64,000 nt of DNA from Daldinia sp. FL1419 (GCA_025201765.1 MU623380.1:124001-188000), one strand, 5' to 3'. Positions 34,901 to 47,122 are shown, numbered from the stretch's first letter. Translations and numbers: made by a program. Notes: generated by a model from the sequence alone, not told the origin.

Positions 34901-36105
34901 TGGCGAACCAGAGGAATATGAGGAATATGTACTGGTGAATGTGCTATACTTGGTCTAATGTTAGCTTAAACTATAATCAAAAGAGAAACTCCGGGTCACA
35001 GAGTATTAGTATTATAAACTTACCGCATCTCCCCATTGAGTATCTGTTATGGTTTCCGTAATTGTATTTGTAACAACCTATCGCGATTTCTAGGTTAACA
35101 ATGTGCTTCATATGGAACCTACGACATACGGCTAGGGCCTCAGGCGTTAGGATCATGGATAAAAGTTCAAACAAGGACTTACGACTGTCGTGTAGTCTGT
35201 CACGGTTGAAGGTGCCCATGTGCTTGTTTGGGTTGTGTAAGAGGTACTGGTCTGCGACGGGGTATTTCCAAAGTCCTAATATGTATCTGGAGTTAGTAGC
35301 GTTACTCTGAAGGCCCGTCTCAGTTTGAAATAGTAAGAAGGCTTACAATGCAATTCCCAAACCCAAAAGCGTTGTATCCATGATTAAGAAAGCTCTCTAT
35401 GCCTGAGTCCAACGGGTGGAAACCGTTGAAGCCATGTCTGCCGTGAGAAGAACCACCGTGGTCCAAGTGAGTTTTGATACCATCAAACATAGCTCGAGTC
35501 GAAAGCCGTAGATGATTTAGGGCGCCTTGTACGGAACGACATCCACAGAGTCGAGCTATTGTATCCCTTCTGCCCACCAGTTGCGTGACGAGTGAACCGA
35601 TAGATTGGTGAAACGGCTGCATAGCTGACTGTATGGACTGGAAATCCCCGTCGTGGAGCGACCGAGCTGAGTTAATAGAAGTCGACGTAACCTTAATCGC
35701 AGAGGCTAACGACTGAAATGCCAAGTCAAGATGCTTGATGGTGCCTCCGCCCCTTACGCTCCGTATGGCACGACTCACAGCGTGGACCTGTTGATTAGCC
35801 GAATGGATAGCACTGACGATGGAGTCAACGTCATGTAGCCTGTTGCCGCTGCTCTGGCCTTGATTATGAGACCCGATAGACCCATGCTGGTTGTGGTTAT
35901 TATTACCAAGGCCACTGTTTGCATCTTTGCTTCCAGAGGCTGCATTGCCGTGAGAATCGGCGGGTCTAATTTGGTTAGAGCCTCCAAAATGGTGGTTATT
36001 ATTACCGCTAGAACCAAATCCATTAGCCCCTCCCAATCGATTTGCTAGTATTGCGGTTGCGTGAATAACCAGAGAGATCAGATAGAAGCCACGGGAGGAT
36101 TTCAT
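31999..36105 (-). CDS. Secreted Ser/Thr-repeat, GPI-anchored cell-wall (adhesin-like) protein
   Basis: One gene of six exons (minus): 36105-35347, 35275-35183, 35077-35024, 34948-34898, 34838-32205, 32142-31999, encoding 1244 residues. All junctions are in phase 0 and have GT-AG ends. Residues 1-21 are a signal peptide. A Gly/Asn/His-rich linker follows, then a ~150-residue helical region (VDSIVSAIHSANQQVHAVSR, FHQSIGSLVTQLVGRRD) that resembles the HsbA/Mp1p wall-protein fold; that resemblance is my inference. Next come about 900 Ser/Thr-rich residues with ~38-residue repeats built on TSTYTSSGSTxTSTFTRTRT. The last exon supplies a Ser-rich stretch, a small-residue region and a hydrophobic tail ending ESILFAVVLLLLV, a GPI-attachment signal. 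If the last intron is not spliced, the protein ends DASNPV with no anchor. It probably acts in the cell wall in adhesion or surface coating. Confidence 0.8.
32380..33700 (-). repeat. ~114-nt coding tandem repeats of the wall protein
   Basis: At least eight degenerate copies of a ~38-codon unit (TSTYTSSGS then TSTFTRTRTST), each with variable spacer residues. The same bases on the plus strand give a long Val/Leu-rich open frame without meaning. Confidence 0.75.
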
Positions 36106-37345
36106 AGTGCCGGCCTTTCGAGAATGAGATCAGGGAGAAGAATTATGAAAAAAAGAACTGAGCACTCGATAATTCTCTCATGTGGCTTTGTGGTTATTAG
36201 ACCGTAGATAGAATCGCTCTTTTGTTGTTAGTTGGAAAGAGGTCGACCGGATGTGTTTGGTGTCCTTATGGTTCTTAAGACATCCGTATGGGCGAACGGA
36301 TACGAACATGCTGAAAGTTGATTTGGGCAACGCGATTATTGACTCAACCGACGAAGCCATCGAAAGGTGGTTGCGAATGTAAAAGGGACACTGAGATGGT
36401 TGCATATACCTAGGAGGTCAATATCGCCATTCCAGACTTCGGTGATAGACATGGTCTTAAATTGGGTCTACGATGGAGGGAAGGGGGAAGGGATTTACAT
36501 ATTGAATTTACGGTGAAAGATTAAGGAGGATCCGTCGCTCGGTAATTGGCTGCGTCGCTACAAATATCGCCAACTTTCTAATATTCCTAACCCTTCTAGT
36601 CAAGCTTGACTGGTAGGAAACGTTGACACCATCCAATCCGTAGTTGCGTTAAGGATATATGGACGGAATACAGGGATATCGGAGCACCAGGCTTGTGATA
36701 TTGGCTCGGTGGTTTTATTAGCTGATGATAATCCAAGAAGGGGGTATTTGGCTTTAACTTTTCAGAGGAACGCATATAATGCGAGTGTTGTTTCAGAGTA
36801 AGCTCTGTTCCCTACGGCATCCGAAAGGGGGGCTGACAATAACGTGGCTATTGTCAATATACTTTGAGACTCGAAACTTAGTCGGTATTCCAACTTCCGA
36901 CCATTTCTGTTGGTAGTATAATAGGAAGGATTTCTATCTAAGTTTCCTACTTACCTTATATATACTTGAGATAAACTATCTACTCGACATATCGTCTCTA
37001 TCTTTATGAGACCGGATTCGGGAAACAGTGACTTAGTCCCTACTTACCTAGTCGGTAAATGTACCTACTCGAGTAATAAATCAGATGAAATTAGAATCTA
37101 AACACCAGTATTAGGCAGAAGTGAAAGTTAATCAATCATCGTATTGAGAACTTTCTTAGAATGGTTCGGAACTATTAGTCTGGGATAACTTTCAATTTAA
37201 CTCTTTCATAACCACCCGAACAGTGAAACGATTTAGCATCAGTCATTCATTTAGATCTGGCCAATTCCTGTCAAAGGGAACCCAAGCCTTCAAAGACTAC
37301 ATGGAAAGATGCACACCATGACAGGTTGACAAGGTAAATCTGACA
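36106..37345. other. Intergenic region, no gene recognised
   Basis: About 1.2 kb, AT-rich, upstream of the wall-protein gene and downstream of the MYND gene. Only short unsupported frames. Confidence 0.55.
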
Positions 37346-38426
37346 TCAATCAAACTCATCCAAATTCTCCTTTCCGGAGGCAAGATCGACAAAACTCGTC
37401 ATATGGACCTTTAGGTCATTCTCGAAACGTGCAAGCTTAGTTTGGAACTCTTTGGAAGTACCATTGAGGAAATCTTTTGAAGGACGTGTAGATTTATAGT
37501 GGCCGAACTGATCCAAGGCAAACTTTGCAAAGTGATGGCGCGCCGCTCGTTCATGTGCTACTTTCAGGCGCTGCTGATCAGTATAGGTAGGAGATAGCTT
37601 CTTGTCAATGGCATCGACGTCGGTAGTTTCAGTTTCGACATAAGGGAAGGGTCCACAGACAACATCTTGTACTGTGTCGTAGAAGTACTTGTCGATTGGG
37701 ATGAGAACATCCTGGAAGCCAAACTGACATCCGGTTACATCTACGACCCATCCCTCATTGCCTAACCAGACGAGTACAATGGCATGTGTTGTAATGGTGG
37801 AGGGGAAGTCTACTCTTTCCTTTCCAAGATAATTATGCCATACCATATTCCAGGGAACCTTTGGTACGACGTTCACTTCAATAGTCTTGGATTTTGAGGC
37901 GAGTCCTTTAAAATGTAAGTTTCTTATCCAAGTTTCACACGTAGCATTCGATTGCCTTACCTTCGAGTAGATAGCGGGCCAAGGGACCGAGAAGGCATTG
38001 GGCCGTTGTGCATTGGCTGCTTGTTAAAGCTACTTCTTTATCCTCTGGACTTATATCGAGGTCGCTCGGAAAGGGCTTGTACCAAGGGTAGTATGGCCTC
38101 TTCTGCGGGTCCATATGCAACTGAAGGACATCTTGTTCATGTGTGACCTCTGCTAGTGGATGGTCGTATGCACATTCGCGGTAGGTTAGCAAAGCTGCTT
38201 TTAAGAGTTTGGCAATTCTTAGCAGCGATACTCGCTTCCTTAACACCTGACATTTAGCCTTGTGCATAGGCCATTGAAGTCGTTGACATTGGGAGTTACA
38301 GTAGGCAACCGCCACGACATCGCCCTGTTGATATTCCGGTGCAGTTAAACAGCCAGAACATCTTAGCTTTGCTGGCTCACCGCAGTTAGAACAAGGCATG
38401 GGAGGAAGGTCCATGGTGACTTCCAA
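37346..38426 (-). CDS. MYND-type zinc-finger protein
   Basis: Two exons (minus): 38426-37961 and 37905-37346; the 55-nt intron has donor GTAAGG and acceptor AAG, giving 341 residues. The N-terminal MYND finger is visible as CSNCGEPAKLRCSGC, then VAYCNSQCQRLQW and HKAKCQ, holding the Cys/His zinc ligands used for protein-protein contacts. The remainder has no domain I recognise; it contains aromatic blocks such as VPWNMVWHNYLGKERVDF and GNEGWVVDVTGCQFGFQD and a charged C-terminus. Such proteins are common in moulds and mostly uncharacterised. No SET domain is seen. Function beyond MYND binding is unknown. Confidence 0.85.
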
Positions 38427-39988
38427 AAATTGATGATTAGAGGATTGGAAGAGACATGAGTGATGATACTTTTGTCTAGTTGGGTACCTTGCAAGTAGGC
38501 AGTGTCAGTAACAAATGTGTGCCTGCACAAATCAAAACAAACGAAAGATTTAGGGAGTGACTGTGAATAGGAGTTAGAAAATATCGAGAAGAAAGGCCCT
38601 TTCACGATCGTCTAGGAAACTATTTAGTACCTAGCTAAGTGCGTTATCACATCATACCGTCGTTACCTTCCCTATGTTGATTGCAGCATCGTTTCGATTA
38701 TAAGTCCAGCATACTTAAACCGTTTACCCGCATGTACCTAGGTGTTTGAATTGGGAGTACCAAGGGTATCTACTTGTATTACGGTCATGAAAAACGACTA
38801 GTCTCGAGGGGAGAAAATAACGGTAGCTACCTATCATTAACAGAGGTACTTACCTCTTACCTAGGTAGGTATGCCATTATGAGAGTCCAAGGAATTCCAA
38901 ATTTCATCGTTATGGAAACTATTTAACTCGTAATTTCTGCATTTTTAACATTAGACCAATATCCTGAGGCACAATTACTCGAAGTGATATTGTAAAGTTC
39001 ACGGACATTCCTTTAGACACTTAACCTAGGTAGGTAGGTAGGTACGCAAAGCGCCTTTATTGGATATAAAGCTTTGGTCTGCGTTGTTATACTTCATAAT
39101 ATGTGCTTCTCCTTTACCTCTGGGACATTCTTAGGGGATACTAGACAGCGTTAGGCGAACTGAATCATCCCTATAATCCGGGCTTAAATTAGAACCGACT
39201 TTCCAAGCGTGCTCCTACCAGTTTATGTAGATAGTTTTATTAGTTACGATAGTTGTCCATCATCCATAATCTCACTGTCTATGCTTCAAATGCGTTTTAC
39301 TAACAATGTTGGGGCGTTTTGGCGGATGGTTTATATTTTATAGACAGACAACAACCACATGCTGCTTCGTTGGTATAGCATTAACTCTGAAAACGTTCTG
39401 AGATATTCCCTTAGGTAGGTAGATATTTGGAATTAGATTAATAGCGTTAATATAATAAAATCTCGAACACGGTATACAGGTACCCGAGAAACTTTTGGAA
39501 AGGGGTTTGTCGGAGGACCCCTAATAGACATCTCCGCATTTTGCTATGGGGCATTGGCTTTACCACTTAGCCATATTAGCGGCCGATAAACTGCAAATCC
39601 CGTCTTATTTAGGCATCTCCGACAACGACAGCCCCGTATATGAGGTTCTGGTATCGCTATAAGGTTTGGATATCATATGGGAGAGGGAATTGTGACAATT
39701 GGCGTATATACGTTGGAGCACATTTAATTTGGATCGATATTACATACATACGAATAGGTAACCAACTTGGCAACTCCGTATATGGCTCTGGGCTAGCCGC
39801 TTAGGGCCGCCGGACCATCATCGGTAAAGCATCGTTGAAGGTGTAAGATATGGGCGTATTTCTCAGCTCCGAAGAGTATATTTAAACCCAGGACAACCCC
39901 CTCTTTAGGTGTATGTTGACATGTAAACCACTTACTAGAATCTAAAAGATACCAAGCCAAATATTTCACATCAACCCAACTGTTCGTA
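38427..39988. other. Intergenic region rich in CCTAGGTA motifs
   Basis: About 1.5 kb, AT-rich, with TAGGTAGG clusters at 38855-38875, 39026-39045 and 39412-39425. No gene recognised. Confidence 0.55.
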
Positions 39989-40686
39989 ATGTCTACCATT
40001 AAAACGTCGGTTGTCCTCGAAGCGGGGCCTAATACAGACATCTGGAAGAAGCCTCCGACGACAAATATATGGACTGGTACTACATTCCTACCTGTCATAC
40101 TTGTCTTATAGCGGTAACTAAACTAAACTAACCAATCCTAGCGCCTATCTCTCACACCTCTTCAGGGCTCCTGAAGAAGTTTAAATCAGCCCGTGTTACC
40201 TTTTGGGCAGATTGGAGAGAACGATACGACCAAGGGGGTCTACTTCTTGTTCCTAAGCGCCGGTCTTCAGCACACGTCTTTCCGCCCGAGAAATGGATTA
40301 AGACGGGAGTCGAATTTTACTTTGGGAAACCACAGCTTAGCACTGTTGCGACGGACCGCTTCGCAGACTGGAGCGTCGCGCCTCTGACTCTCATAGAGAA
40401 TGAATCGGAACCTGCGAAGGTGGGCGGAGTCACCATTGAGATTGCACGTGAGAGCGATGAGCACGGCAAGAGCTTCTGGGTGTATCGTCTCGTGCTAGAC
40501 GCAAAGGGAGACGTTGTGGAAAAGATCCCTTTGCGGGAGATTGGCTGGGTTCTTGCGGACGAAGACGAGGGCGGCGGTGAGGAATGGCTTTTAGATGTCA
40601 GTCCGCTGGTGGCTCGGCCCGAGAAGAACGCAACCGACTCACTAGAGGTCAACTTTAAGAGTTTTGAGGTTCATTGGGCGCCATAG
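39989..40686 (+). CDS. DUF1349-family protein
   Basis: Two exons: 39989-40076 and 40166-40686, encoding 202 residues. The 89-nt intron has donor GTACTA, several CTAAC-like branch sites (AAACTAACC) and acceptor CAG. The N-terminus has the family-like KTSVVLEAGPNTDIWKKPP. Exon 2 continues KKFKSARVTFWADWRERYDQ, EKWIKTGVEFYFGKPQLSTV and DRFADWS, a concanavalin-like beta-sandwich order seen in DUF1349 proteins (sometimes labelled regulation of enolase protein 1). Length is normal for the family. No signal peptide. The biochemical role is unknown; a sugar or polysaccharide-binding role is only suggested by fold. Confidence 0.8.
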
Positions 40687-41405
40687 GACGGGGGATACGG
40701 AAACATTGCTCTTGGGTTGGCATTCCACCATAATCCAAGCTATAATTGAACCAGCTATTTGTTGATGATGGCCAAAAATCTTGCACATATGAGCTTAGCA
40801 AAGCACATGCGAATTTAAAGAAGCCTTGTACGGTATTACCTAGGCAAGTTATAGTGGCTGATATTGCTATAAATTTAGTGTCAAACTACCTAAGGTAATT
40901 GGACTTAGTGGAGATGCCACTATTAAGATCCGAGCTTAGCAAGTAGCTAATATAGTGCGAATAAAAAAGGAAGACGATCGCATACAGTGCCGAGCTTTGA
41001 CCATGTGCAAGACTTTTAGCCCCAGCCTTCGTATATAAGCAGATAAGTTGCCTGCACCATAACGGGGTTAACAGCAGTAAGAATCGGTTGATACCTAAAG
41101 GTCCTTGTATAAATACAAAAAATATATTGTGATTTCCATCATTCTTTTTAGATTGTAGGAGATAGTTCATTCAAATAAGCGATGTGGATGGAAGTGAGCC
41201 TAGAGAAGTGACGCCATTTGCCCAAGTCGAACGGAATACACGTGACACATGATATCATATCATCTTCTTAGTAATCAATAACTTACCTAACGAGCCTAAC
41301 ATAATGAGGCAATCCAAATCAGTAACTTTCTATCGTCATTGTGACGTTCGCAATAGACGCACATTGAGTAAGCTGGTTTCTACACCCACATACAAATTCC
41401 GAAGA
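40687..41405. other. Intergenic region, no gene recognised
   Basis: About 0.7 kb between two plus-strand genes. AT-rich; only unsupported minus-strand frames. Confidence 0.6.
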
Positions 41406-43809
41406 ATGCAACCGAGAAAATATCCACCAATCCTCCCGTCAGTTCCTCTTCCGGAGGAAGTGGAGCCCCCGAAACCCGGCGGCTTGAGACGGCAGAGACC
41501 CGGTGCCTGCACCTCTTGTAGGCATCGCAAGATCAAGGCAAGCCTCTAGTTGTCATTTTGGCTTAATCGTTCTATAATTCGCTCTAGTTGACTGTATATA
41601 GTGTGATGGTGTGCGACCGAAGTGCACCAATTGCGTAAAACGGGAAGTGATATTTTGTGTCTATCTCGATAAAGCCAAAGCCGGACCCGAGGCCATGGAG
41701 GTACTTGAACTCTTGCAGTCATTACCTATGGACCAAGCATTCGTACTCCTAAATTCCCTGAGAGAAAAGGGGGACCCGGCAGCTGTCTTATCGGTGCTAA
41801 GAGAGGGAAATGCAGAGGGAAAATCAATATTAGGAACAGAAACTTACGGAACCAGCCCGCCTCGAAATATGCTTGAATTGGAATTGATGGCCAACAACTC
41901 AAAGTCATATGCTCCTCTACGTCGAATTAATGCCAGTTCTTTGGCTAAAAGCGACCTCCTACGCCCTATCCGGCGATCTGTCCAGAGTAACACGGTGTAA
42001 GTCCATCCCCCTCCCCCAAATCCCCCCTTTCCGACAATTGGGATTGGAACGAGCTACACAGTAGGTACTAAACACGCCGGCTATAGAGATTCATCAACCC
42101 CCATCGATACTGATTTAGAAGGCAGACGCTTTCATCTCCCTGTAAGTCCCGGACAAGGAATCGACTACTGTGATGAGCGACTTCGCGGTTTGGAGGTCGA
42201 CTTTTGGACCAACGTAATGGTCACCAACGACTTTACTGCACGAGCCATATCTCTCTATATAAAGACTGATCACCCTCTCTTAGGTCTTTTTAGCCCACAC
42301 CTTTTTATCACAGACCTGGTTAATCGGCAAAATAGATTCTGTTCTAGATTCCTATTTCATGCATTGATGTATTTGTGCTGTGTGAGTGGGAAGTATCGCC
42401 TGAAGAATTCCTAGCATTGCTGACTTTACTCTAGCAAATGTATAGTGCCATTGACAAGGACGCCATGCAATTTGCCGACCAATTTTTCGACGAAGCTGAG
42501 AAGTTGTGGAAAGAAGAACAAGACTCGTACCCGGCCGTGGCAGGTGCTGTATTACTAAGTCTATCCTTCATAGGAAATAGCAGGGATCATGCAGTTCTAT
42601 TTTATGCGAAGGGGGCGATGCAGATGGGTGAGAACCTGGGTCTCTTTGACGGTACCGAAGATGCGGTAAAATCAAATGAAAAATTGCCCGAAGACGAGGC
42701 CACCACACGCTCTTACGCAGCATGGGGCGCATTCAACTGGAATGTGTAAGTGAGATGGCGGCATCGCGTGTAATACGCATCAAGGTAACTTGCGCTAATG
42801 ACATAGGCTCATGTCGTTGTTCTACCGCCAACCAGGTGTCGAGAGCCCGAGTTCGGCTCCTGTATTGCCCATCCCGGGCGAGAGAACATCTTTACAGCGA
42901 GGCGGCAGCACATACGAGAGCATTCCAGCGGATGAAGGCCTTCTGGAGATGATCTTTCCTGCGCTTTGTAACTTTTGGCAGATAATTCAAGGTGCTGCAT
43001 GGATTTATACACCAGCTCAAGGTCGCCCGCCCGGTAATTTTCAAATTGCTCTCGTAGAACATACATTCCGCGAGTTGCTCGCTTGGGCGGAAGCACTCCC
43101 GTTACCCCTACTTCGAGCAGATGAGCGGCCCCATCATGTCATAGTGCTCCAGTTAGTATACCAAGAAGAGAACCGCTGGGCAGGGGTTTAATCAGTACTA
43201 ACTAGAAGTAGTATATGGCTTCATTGTGCCATTCTTGATATTTTCCGACCCTTTATCGGGAAGCCGGTAGACCAACGACCACGCCTAACAACATTTTCAG
43301 CATGGGAAAGCTCTCCAGATATGGCATACGGAGCATCGGTCGCTCAACTCAAGAATCTAATCGTTGAGTATCGTAGCAAGTTCGTGGCTTCTACGTATTC
43401 TATCCTTTGGCATACCGGGCTTTTGTACTTGGCAAACGCCGTGCTGAAAGATACGAGTGATCCGGATCGGCGCCTCTACCTCTTGCTTTGCATATACGGT
43501 TACGAAATCCTCAGCCGACCATTCCGTATATCCGAGGTCATCGTTCAAGGCCTACTATCAATGACTTTGAAGGAGACTGATATGTCAGGAAGCGAGGCGC
43601 AAGGAATTATTAACGAACTGAAAGAGAGAAGACTAGAAGACATGAAGCAATATTTCGAACATAAAATTCGTGCTACATTTATGGTTGATCTGGACTTGGC
43701 ACTCAAAGACCCCGAGGAGGCCAGGGCCGAGAATTTGGCAGCCGAGTTCGATAATTTGGCCCTGTTTCGGGATTTCCTTGAACAGGAAAGAATGGAGATC
43801 TTGAGTTGA
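41406..43809 (+). CDS. Zn2Cys6 (C6) fungal transcription factor
   Basis: Six exons: 41406-41537, 41602-41996, 42087-42381, 42435-42745, 42807-43151, 43212-43809, encoding 691 residues. The zinc cluster CTSCRHRKIK/CDGVRPKCTNC spans intron 1, which uses a GC donor (AAG|GCAAGC) and a TATAG acceptor. The cluster pattern is CX2CX6CX6CX2CX7C. A short linker (EVLELLQSLPMDQAFVLLNS) and the middle homology region follow (YLCCQMYSAIDKDAMQFADQ, LHIWLHCAILDIFRPF). The intron ending at 42086 has a TACTAAAC branch site. The start at 41406 gives MQPRKYPPILPS; an in-frame ATG at 41304 is an alternative. No obvious target cluster beside it; it is probably a stand-alone regulator. Confidence 0.87.
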
Positions 43810-44522
43810 GCACGAAGGGGGGAATTATAGATATATAATAGGAGGAGAATTGAGGCATTCTTGTTCGTTCATACAATGTAGGAGGATATATCGTATTGAG
43901 AGGAGGTAGATGGTAAAGATGGCGGATACGAATATTCGGTTAGCAACGTAGGGCAATTTTGCTAGGTAATGTACCTAGGGTACGGCCAGGTTAGGTGCCT
44001 GATAACAGCGTGAGAAGGTACCTACTAACATAATTTCCCTAACCTTGTGGAACTGCTTAAGATGCTTAATCTAGTTACTAAATAAATAGGTCCGTTCCCA
44101 AACCTACCTACCTTACTAGGTTAGGTTAGTAACCTAGGTACTACTCAAAGTAATAGGAGCGCAACTGAAAGTTGACCAAGGCAATAGCTACATGAGGTGT
44201 ATCGTAACCTATTGAGGTGTCCTAAGATATTGGTACATGCACCTAAGGCCTGGGCGTTGATAGGTCCATATTTTGCATATGGCAGGTAGGTACCTACATC
44301 ATAAAAGCACGGGTACCTTGCAGGTTCCGCGCAGGTCTCGTCTGCTCGTCTGCTCGTCACTTCCCGTCTCGCGCACCACTCAATTTATTCGGCAGGCACC
44401 ATATCCAAGCGAAATTATTCTTGAACTTCAAGGTTGTTTCACACAATAGGATACATGCCGAATCTAGTTTATCCTTGAACCCTTTATCAGCAGGGATATA
44501 GGCCTAAAAATTAGACGTCATC
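43810..44522. other. Intergenic region with TAGG/CCTA motifs
   Basis: About 0.7 kb, with dense ACCTAGG/CCTACC motifs at 43970-44120 and 44285-44300. No gene recognised. Confidence 0.6.
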
Positions 44523-45732
44523 ATGGCTATCATAAGGGACGTTCCGGGTGTTGAAGTTATTGTGCAGGTTGCTGGCAATGATGCTATCGAGTACGAGGAT
44601 CCCAACGCGTCGGAGCGAGAGAATGAGAGCGCGGCTTTTCCCACATCGACCAAGTACATCGAGTGTATTGATGGGGCTGAGTTCGTCGTCAAAATGCGAA
44701 TTACCGAAGTTATCCAGTGGTCGAACAAGCATGATGCTTTCGAATTTAGTATTCGCATAGACGGCAAGCCTATTCCGGGTACGGTCTTGAGGAAAGGGAT
44801 TACCGGCCGCGAAGTATCTACAGGAGAAAAAAAAGGCGTGAAAGTTTACGTTCCCCAGACCGGAGCATGGACTCGTCAGAATTTCAGGTTCTCTGCAGTT
44901 GACGTTGGTAGGCTTCGCATAATTATACCTACGGGAATGATAAACTGACTACCTTCATAAGTTGATGATGCGAAAAGGAATCGAATCGAGGAGGATATAG
45001 AGACGGCCAAAGACCTCGGCCTAATTCAGGTTTGTGTCTATCGGTGTCTCTATTTGGGCTACACAACTGTCAGAGCTCATGTTCCTATTACGAGCAACAA
45101 ATTTGAGCTTGCGGAAAAGTCACTCAAGGGGAAAGCTATATCACACGGGACTTCGTGAGTCTTTCTAGCTGGATCCTTTTGTATGAGAGTTGGCTAATGC
45201 TAGGCTGGTGAAGATTTTCGCCGCCGGGAGAACACGTAGATGCCCCCGGAGGAATTCGCGTAAAGCGCCTCGACGGGGATAATCATCCGATAGCAGTGTT
45301 CAACTTCCAATACAGATCCAGAGGTATGTAAAGTATGTGATAATCGCCTATGAGGTGGTGATGAGTTAACCTACTTTACAGACGCCTTAAAACGCGAGAT
45401 GGTCATCCCCCGATCCCCATCACCAAGCCCGGGACCGAATGGCCAAGTAGCTCGAATGTCGCGGGCTGAGCTGGAACGACTAGCTAGAGAGAGGCTCAAC
45501 CAGCTACAGGTGCGTACCTACATAACATACTGATCTGTCTCGTATACTTTTGTGTGAAATGTATACTGATTGGGTCTAGGGCGATGGTGACATTAAAAAC
45601 GAGCGCAAACGTGTTATCAAGCGAGAACTCAAAGAGGTCATAGACTTGAGCGACGAGACCGAGCGACCCGTGAAGTTCTCGCGACTTAAAACGAGGATAC
45701 CAGAGGAAGTTATTGACCTAACAGACGATTAA
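44523..45732 (+). CDS. DUF7918-domain protein with C-terminal SUMO-interaction-like motifs
   Basis: Five exons: 44523-44907, 44962-45154, 45214-45323, 45382-45509, 45580-45732, encoding 322 residues. The N-terminal domain (MAIIRDVPGVEVIVQVAGND, KYIECIDGAEFVVKMRIT, QNFRFSAVDVV, GLIQVCVYRCLYLG) matches the fungal DUF7918 pattern, including the later ALKREMVIPRSPSPSPG. The third exon uses a weak GAAG acceptor chosen because it alone keeps the frame. The charged tail repeats a hydrophobic-acidic motif, VIDLSDE and VIDLTDD, beside KRVIKREL; these look like SUMO-interaction motifs. That suggests a nuclear or chromatin-linked partner of sumoylated proteins, by inference. Function of the domain is unknown. 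Confidence 0.78.
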
Positions 45733-46260
45733 ATTGTGACCCTGCTAAAGTAACATGAAACCCGATGAATTATGTCTAGACCTTATTTAGATCATTGTTT
45801 CCATCTTAGACCTGTGAGGGAAAGCTGTTCCAATAGACACCAATCCATCAGGTTTGAATAATGATACGTGACAACTTATTCTGCCTAGATTGACAGGATA
45901 CCATGTGATAGGAAATTTGGTTTAATTTTGGCGACTTCGAACTTCGAAGTAAAGAAAGCTTGGAAGAAATAATACATTTTCCAAGAGTACCTGGGCACGT
46001 GTAAATGATTTGATGAGGCTAAAGCCACGAGTGTAGTGGCTGGAATAGTTGGGATTAATGTCCACTAACAGGTCTCCTTGCATAAAATAGAACCCCTAGT
46101 TCCCCAAGCTCCCCACTCACAGCTAACAATGACAAGGGTGTCTCTCACATACGTGCCTGGTTGCTTGGTTTTTTTTTTCCCCCACGAAATTCGGCATTTT
46201 CTAATATTTGCCAACGTTACCATTCTTCCTCCTACAGCTCATTGAGCTCCGACAAGCAAG
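45733..46260. other. Intergenic region, no gene recognised
   Basis: About 0.5 kb. It contains the promoter side of the dehydratase gene, with a T/C-rich tract at 46170-46185 close to its start. Confidence 0.6.
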
Positions 46261-47122
46261 ATGGCCGATACTACGAAGCCCGTTAAAAAGTCCTCGCCTA
46301 TTAAGAATGGCTACTTGATCCTCTACAATGCCGTATCGGCTGCCCTTTGGCTAACCGTGTTGGGTCGAGTCGTCATCGTCAACTCGACTAGCACCCCTCA
46401 GGCGGTCTACCCTGCCGTTGGCGAGTTCTGCAAGTGGACGCAGACTGTAGCTGGAATGGAGGTACTGCACTCGCTTCTAGGTACGTTTTATTTATGACTG
46501 TCTCTTTATGTGTCGCGTTCGTCGTTCAGAATTTGAGAAGAAAGATGTCACGAAGTTTTGAGATACTAGAAAGCTAACGTCTTGATTCCTGATAGGTGTC
46601 GTACGCGCCCCATTTTTCACAACCTTCATGCAAGTCTTCAGTAGATATGCGATCGTGTGGGGGATCACCGGGCTGTTCCCCGAGCTTGCCCTCGGAAGTG
46701 GCAGCGGTGACGGTTACAGCAGCCTGGCCTACTCGTCAATGTTGGTAGCATGGGGTGTCACCGAAGTAATCCGATACTCGTACTTCGCTCTATCACTCTC
46801 GTCTGGTGGACAGCCGCCATCGATACTACATTGGCTACGCTACCACACCTTCTTCATCCTATACCCTATTGGTATCTCTAGTGAAGCATACCTGATCTGG
46901 CGTGCTGTTGAGCCTGCCAGGATTGGCGTTAGCCCACTGTATTCGACTGCGCTTTTTGGATATGTCGCACTAGTCTACCCTCCATGCAAGTAATCCCGAC
47001 CGACTAGTCCGGACAAATATGCTAATATCGTGTTTTCAGCTGCGTATTTCTTGTACACCCATATGATGTCTCAGAGGCGAAAGATTTTTGGAGCAAAGGC
47101 ACAGAAAAAGGCTACGAAATAA
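46261..47122 (+). CDS. Very-long-chain 3-hydroxyacyl-CoA dehydratase (PHS1/HACD)
   Basis: Endoplasmic-reticulum enzyme for the third step of very-long-chain fatty-acid elongation, dehydrating 3-hydroxyacyl-CoA. Three exons: 46261-46480, 46596-46985, 47040-47122, encoding 230 residues. The PTPLA family pattern is clear: GYLILYNAVSAALWLTVLGR, TQTVAGMEVLHSLLGVVRAP, WGVTEVIRYSYFAL, and the catalytic Tyr/Glu region ILYPIGISSEAYLIW. The last intron starts with GC (CCAT|GCAAGT) and ends TTTCAG; no GT donor keeps the frame. The final exon gives AAYFLYTHMMSQRRK and a Lys-rich tail (QKKATK), an ER-retrieval-like end. Essential housekeeping gene in most fungi. Confidence 0.92.

Noticed and set aside
39793..40098. 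Minus-strand 101-codon frame
   Set aside because: Overlaps the first exon and intron of the DUF1349 gene on the plus strand and has no family features of its own.
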